This document shows positions 60,701 to 64,000 of a stretch of DNA of 64,000 nt, piece by piece. Source of the stretch: Megachile rotundata. Lineage: Eukaryota; Arthropoda; Insecta; Hymenoptera; Megachilidae. Each line of letters begins with the position of its first letter. Position 1 is the stretch's first letter. The stretch covers positions 3,968,001 to 4,032,000 of the forward strand of contig NC_134997.1 of NCBI RefSeq assembly GCF_050947335.1. The letters run 5' to 3'. The notes under the pieces were generated by a model, which saw only the letters and a list, made by a program, of their open reading frames with translations, ran no database searches and was not told where the DNA came from. The position numbers and the translations under genes were made by a program.

Positions 60701-63700
60701 ATCTTCTGTAGATTTTGCTGAAGAGCATGTTCCTTAACGGCAGCTGATGATATCTCTTCAAGTTTGCTTATGTGGATTAACAATCCCAATTCTATCATAT
60801 TGGACAAACTAGTCGTTTCTGTCGGTGTTACGTCTATGTTAACCAATTCGCTCATTTGTTTCCAGTGTCGTTGTTCTAATCCAGGCGTGCATATAATCAG
60901 CAATAGGGGGACAAATTGTTTGAACTTTTCGACTTTTCCACGCATCATTTCGGTAACTCTTCGAGCACCCGGAATGTCGGCGACCAAACGTGCCACTCTG
61001 TACAACGTTCGCCAAGTGTTATCTGTTTCTTCTTTAATCTCGTCAGCGTCCAAACCCAAGAATGGACCGTTAAACCATTTATCATGGTTCCGTTGGAAAT
61101 TCTGCACCGTATGCCAAAGAGTGTCAAGAGTGTTCACTATGGAAGACATGCCAGAAATCGTCAAGTACGGACTCAGTTCCATATCCAAAAGAGCTTCTTC
61201 TTCGTTTATCTCTTCAGCTTCTTTTCGAATTTCCTCCATTCCTTTGGAAAGGTGTTCGATCTCTTCAACTGCGACGTCTACTTCATCTGCGGTTAGAACG
61301 GGTGGATCTATCTTCTTAAATTGATCAATTGCAAACTGCATGTGCTGTATTTTTTGCTCAAAGCTATCCCTTCTTGCACGTAACAAATCCTCTAAGAACT
61401 GTTTCCTCATGTTTAATCTGGTGTTAGCTAATTCCATCACGGTCTCCATTTCTTTTGGCCATGTTATAGTACGAGTATTTAATTGAATGTCATCTGATGT
61501 TGGTGGCTGATAATCAAATAGGAATAAAATCAACTCTACAGAAAATGATAGTTTTTGTTTCATGTTGAACATGGTCGTGTCACGACTTTCGCAGAGATAG
61601 TTGTATAATGCAACAACGTCTGGGGTTTTCTCTGGCATTTTTGAAATGTTCTCAGCTATCGTGTCGAAACTGGAACACAACTCGCGGTTATTAGATCGCA
61701 ACTGAGTCGCAAAGAAATCACAGATTTCGGTTCGAAGTTCGTACAAGATTTGCCTCAGAGTATTATTTACAGTGCTGCAATCAAGTTCTATCATATTGAG
61801 CGAAATCTATTATAAAATTACCATTAATGTTTTTCTTATCGAGTTTTAATGTGATTCTGAAATAATCTGACGTTTACCTTATTGCGGAACATAATAATTT
61901 CTTGTCTGATATCATCGTAATTTCTTATTTTTTGTTCGAATTCACGAAGAAATGGTGGCGGTTCAATCCTAAAGAAATCGTCTAAACCTTTTTTGGCTTG
62001 ACCACTGACAATATACAGTAAATTTTCATAACATTTTAAATAAATCTGTGGACCCTCAGTATGAACACTGACAATATCTAATACAGTATTAATTATTTTG
62101 TATACCTATGATATTTATTTAACAATTATTTTTTAAAAATAAACAAAATCATTTAAACTAATGATATATGATAAAATAACTAATCTTAAAACCTTACAAT
62201 AATATTACAAGATTTATATCGCATTTACCACATCTTCGTATCGTGAAACAGAAGACAAATATTCTTGTTTTCGTAATTCAGGAAACAGAATTGTTTCTAT
62301 TTTTGGAATCAGTGTTGTGACTGTAATAATTTTATCGAAGCATTTTGAAATGATTTCACGAACTTCAGAAATACTCGGTCTACAATGTAAATTTTCCGTG
62401 CCTAATTCTGCTTCCACTGTTATTGTCATAAAAGGTGTTCTACAATATAATTGTACTACACATTACTTTATATGGGAAACCAGAAGAAACATAAGAAAGC
62501 AAATTTGCTTACTTTAAAAACATGAGATCCTTATAATTACCCTTGAAATAATTACCACTACTGTATTCCATAAAAAAATCTTGTATATGTGTGAGCGTTT
62601 TCATCACAACCATTCGTAAATGCTTAGATAAAAGTGTGTTTATGCTTCGAAAATATTTTTCAATTAACACAGTAGATGCATTATAATGTTCTTGCACATA
62701 ACAAGACCAAACATGCTTTTTTTCCAAGATAATATCTGCAATATCAGCTAGCCATTCATTGATAAGCAAATGCATTGCCTTATCACATAAATGATTTATT
62801 CTAGGTTCTACTTCAAATGCAGGTATAGGAATTGTTCCTATATCTTGAATATTAATTATCATCACATTTTGATATCTGCAAAATAACATAGGAATCTATA
62901 GATTTACTTAAGGATATAGAAATATAAACATAATCTCAAAAAGGGAATGTAGTATTTGTGGAAATTACTTTAAAAAATACAGATCTTGAATATTCCTCAA
63001 TATCTCATTTCCGATAAATAGATTATGTTGCATAAAGTGGTTTGCTGTAAGTTTGAATTGATGCCAAGGTATGGGTGCTCGTATATGTAAAATTGAATAT
63101 TCGACCCATGATGTCACGAGAAACTGTTTATAACCTTCGACGATCTCAGACTCAAGTTTGGTAAGCTGTTCATTAAAACTGAAACAGAATATTTCAACTA
63201 AAAGTTATTATAACATATTTGGTATAAGCTAAATAAACTATTTAAAGTTATAGATTTTTAAAAAAGGTGCAGAATATGCGCGACAAGTATCGATAGTCTC
63301 GATACTTAGTGCAAGTATGGTGGTTTTTTCAAATATCGCGTAAACTATGCATTAATGGATGGGTGCACACAAAAAATATATTTTTAGTAGAAACGAACAT
63401 TTTCATTGAACAGTTTATAGCAAATAGGTGTCGACAAGACTACAACATCTTTACATGTTGAAATTAAGGGTTGCTTAAACATGACCTTACTCTTCCCGTT
63501 TGCGAAGCTTTCCAGTAATACGTTTTCTTGCTCCTTCAAGATTGCTACGGTCGTAATAATCTGAACCATCGTCACGAACACAATAATTTTTTAAATATAT
63601 TGATTTACTATGGTCTTTGTTTATAACAAATTGCTTTTGCTGCTTATTAATTGCTTCCAACAAAATACTTATTTGTTCTTCTATAGATTTTGGAATTTCT

Positions 63701-64000
63701 GCTTCATTTATATAAACAATCTGAAATATTTTTTTTTTAATATTATTAATTTTTAAATTAATCTGTCATTATTATTCTTGTTCATTGCTTTCAATATTAG
63801 TAATAAATAAAATTATTTTACTTTTCTTTTTGATGACTTCATCTCTTGCTTAGTTTTCTTTAATTTTTTTATTTTTCTATACATTTGACATGTTTTTGCG
63901 AGTTTCATACAAGATTTTCTCCACAACCATGTACCATCAGATAAATCTTTCAAGCAGATTATACTACTTGGCAAAAAATCTATAGAATGTTTTAGAGTTT
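48768..64000 (-). CDS. Axonemal inner-arm dynein heavy chain, DNAH3/7/12 clade (5' end outside window)
   Basis: Exons with consistent phases: 64000-63822 (partial), 63720-63491, 63178-62969, 62875-62513, 62439-62229, 62105-61878, 61806-57676, 57570-52531, 52366-52209, 49962-49194, 49064-48768. Together they code about 3,938 residues, so little of the usual 4,000-residue protein is missing. It is the ATP-driven motor of the axonemal inner arm, used in insects in sperm tails and chordotonal cilia. Visible parts: linker; AAA1 P-loop GPAGTGKT (about 59,440) with CFDEFNR; AAA2 GHTLSGKT (about 58,595); AAA3 GPTGTGKS (about 57,445); AAA4 GMGGSGRSS (about 56,360). The stalk coiled coil flanks a microtubule-binding domain near 55,100. 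C-terminal motifs GLFLEGARW and [15 protein letters not shown] close the gene. Two exons are giant (4.1 and 5.0 kb). The exact paralogue (DNAH3, 7 or 12) needs a tree. Confidence 0.94.
50061..52079. mobile_element. Fold-back DNA transposon with arms of about 650 bp in a dynein intron
   Basis: The left arm (50061 to about 50715) and the right arm (about 51425 to 52079) are inverted copies with only scattered differences. The ends read CAGTGGGTCATTC and, inverted, CACTGGGGTCATTC, with TA on both sides (50059-50060 and 52080-52081). This suggests a Tc1/mariner-related or similar TA-inserting element. The spacer of about 700 bp holds two interrupted minus-strand frames (51270-51082 and 51022-50750) of unknown similarity, possibly the rest of a transposase. 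The element lies in the 2.2-kb intron between dynein exons 52366-52209 and 49962-49194. All other dynein introns in the window are under about 350 bp. Confidence 0.85.

Noticed and set aside
63384..63581. A 65-codon minus-strand open frame at the right end
   Set aside because: It overlaps a true dynein exon (63720-63491) in another frame. Only the other frame continues through both splice junctions.

Overview
The window is from the nuclear genome of an insect, most plausibly a hymenopteran and perhaps a bee. Evidence: spliced, intron-containing genes; a flightin gene (a flight-muscle protein of winged insects and their relatives); BEL/Pao and R1-clade retroelements; very AT-rich introns next to GC-rich transposon islands. 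The species assignment is inference. No bacterial-type operons, rRNA, tRNA or CRISPR arrays were seen.

Layout. Bases 1-23,000 are a transposon graveyard. It holds a complete BEL/Pao LTR retrotransposon (105-7159, coding on the minus strand) with near-identical LTRs and a 5-bp target duplication, but a stop codon and a frameshift in gag-pol. It is followed by a 40-bp tandem repeat; a broken R1-clade non-LTR element (ORF1 14131-15647, reverse transcriptase 8221-9787) separated by a pyrimidine-rich block that carries a pogo-like palindromic MITE (12513-13667); the tail of a second BEL/Pao element; a decayed gypsy integrase; and an LTR-like block.

From 23.8 kb the sequence becomes genic. NDUFB3 (+) meets meckelin/TMEM67 (-, 13 exons reconstructed with consistent phases). 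Flightin (+) and a myofilin-like gene (-) lie tail to tail about 1.6 kb apart. The myofilin-like gene has two alternative 3' modules that both fit the same phase-1 donor. After a 4.8-kb gene-free AT-rich stretch come mitochondrial malonyl-CoA:ACP transacylase (Mcat, +), the spliceosomal Sm protein SmD1 (+), and an axonemal inner-arm dynein heavy chain of the DNAH3/7/12 clade (-), which runs off the right edge. A 2-kb fold-back transposon with arms of about 650 bp sits in one dynein intron.

Two functional themes can be read: muscle thick-filament proteins (flightin plus the myofilin-like gene) and cilia/sperm-tail proteins (meckelin plus dynein). The least explained features are the degenerate A/T word arrays (AAATTTTGGAA-type and their complements). 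They recur in intergenic DNA and in introns of the muscle genes, in opposing orientations that could pair in pre-mRNA around the alternative myofilin-like exon.
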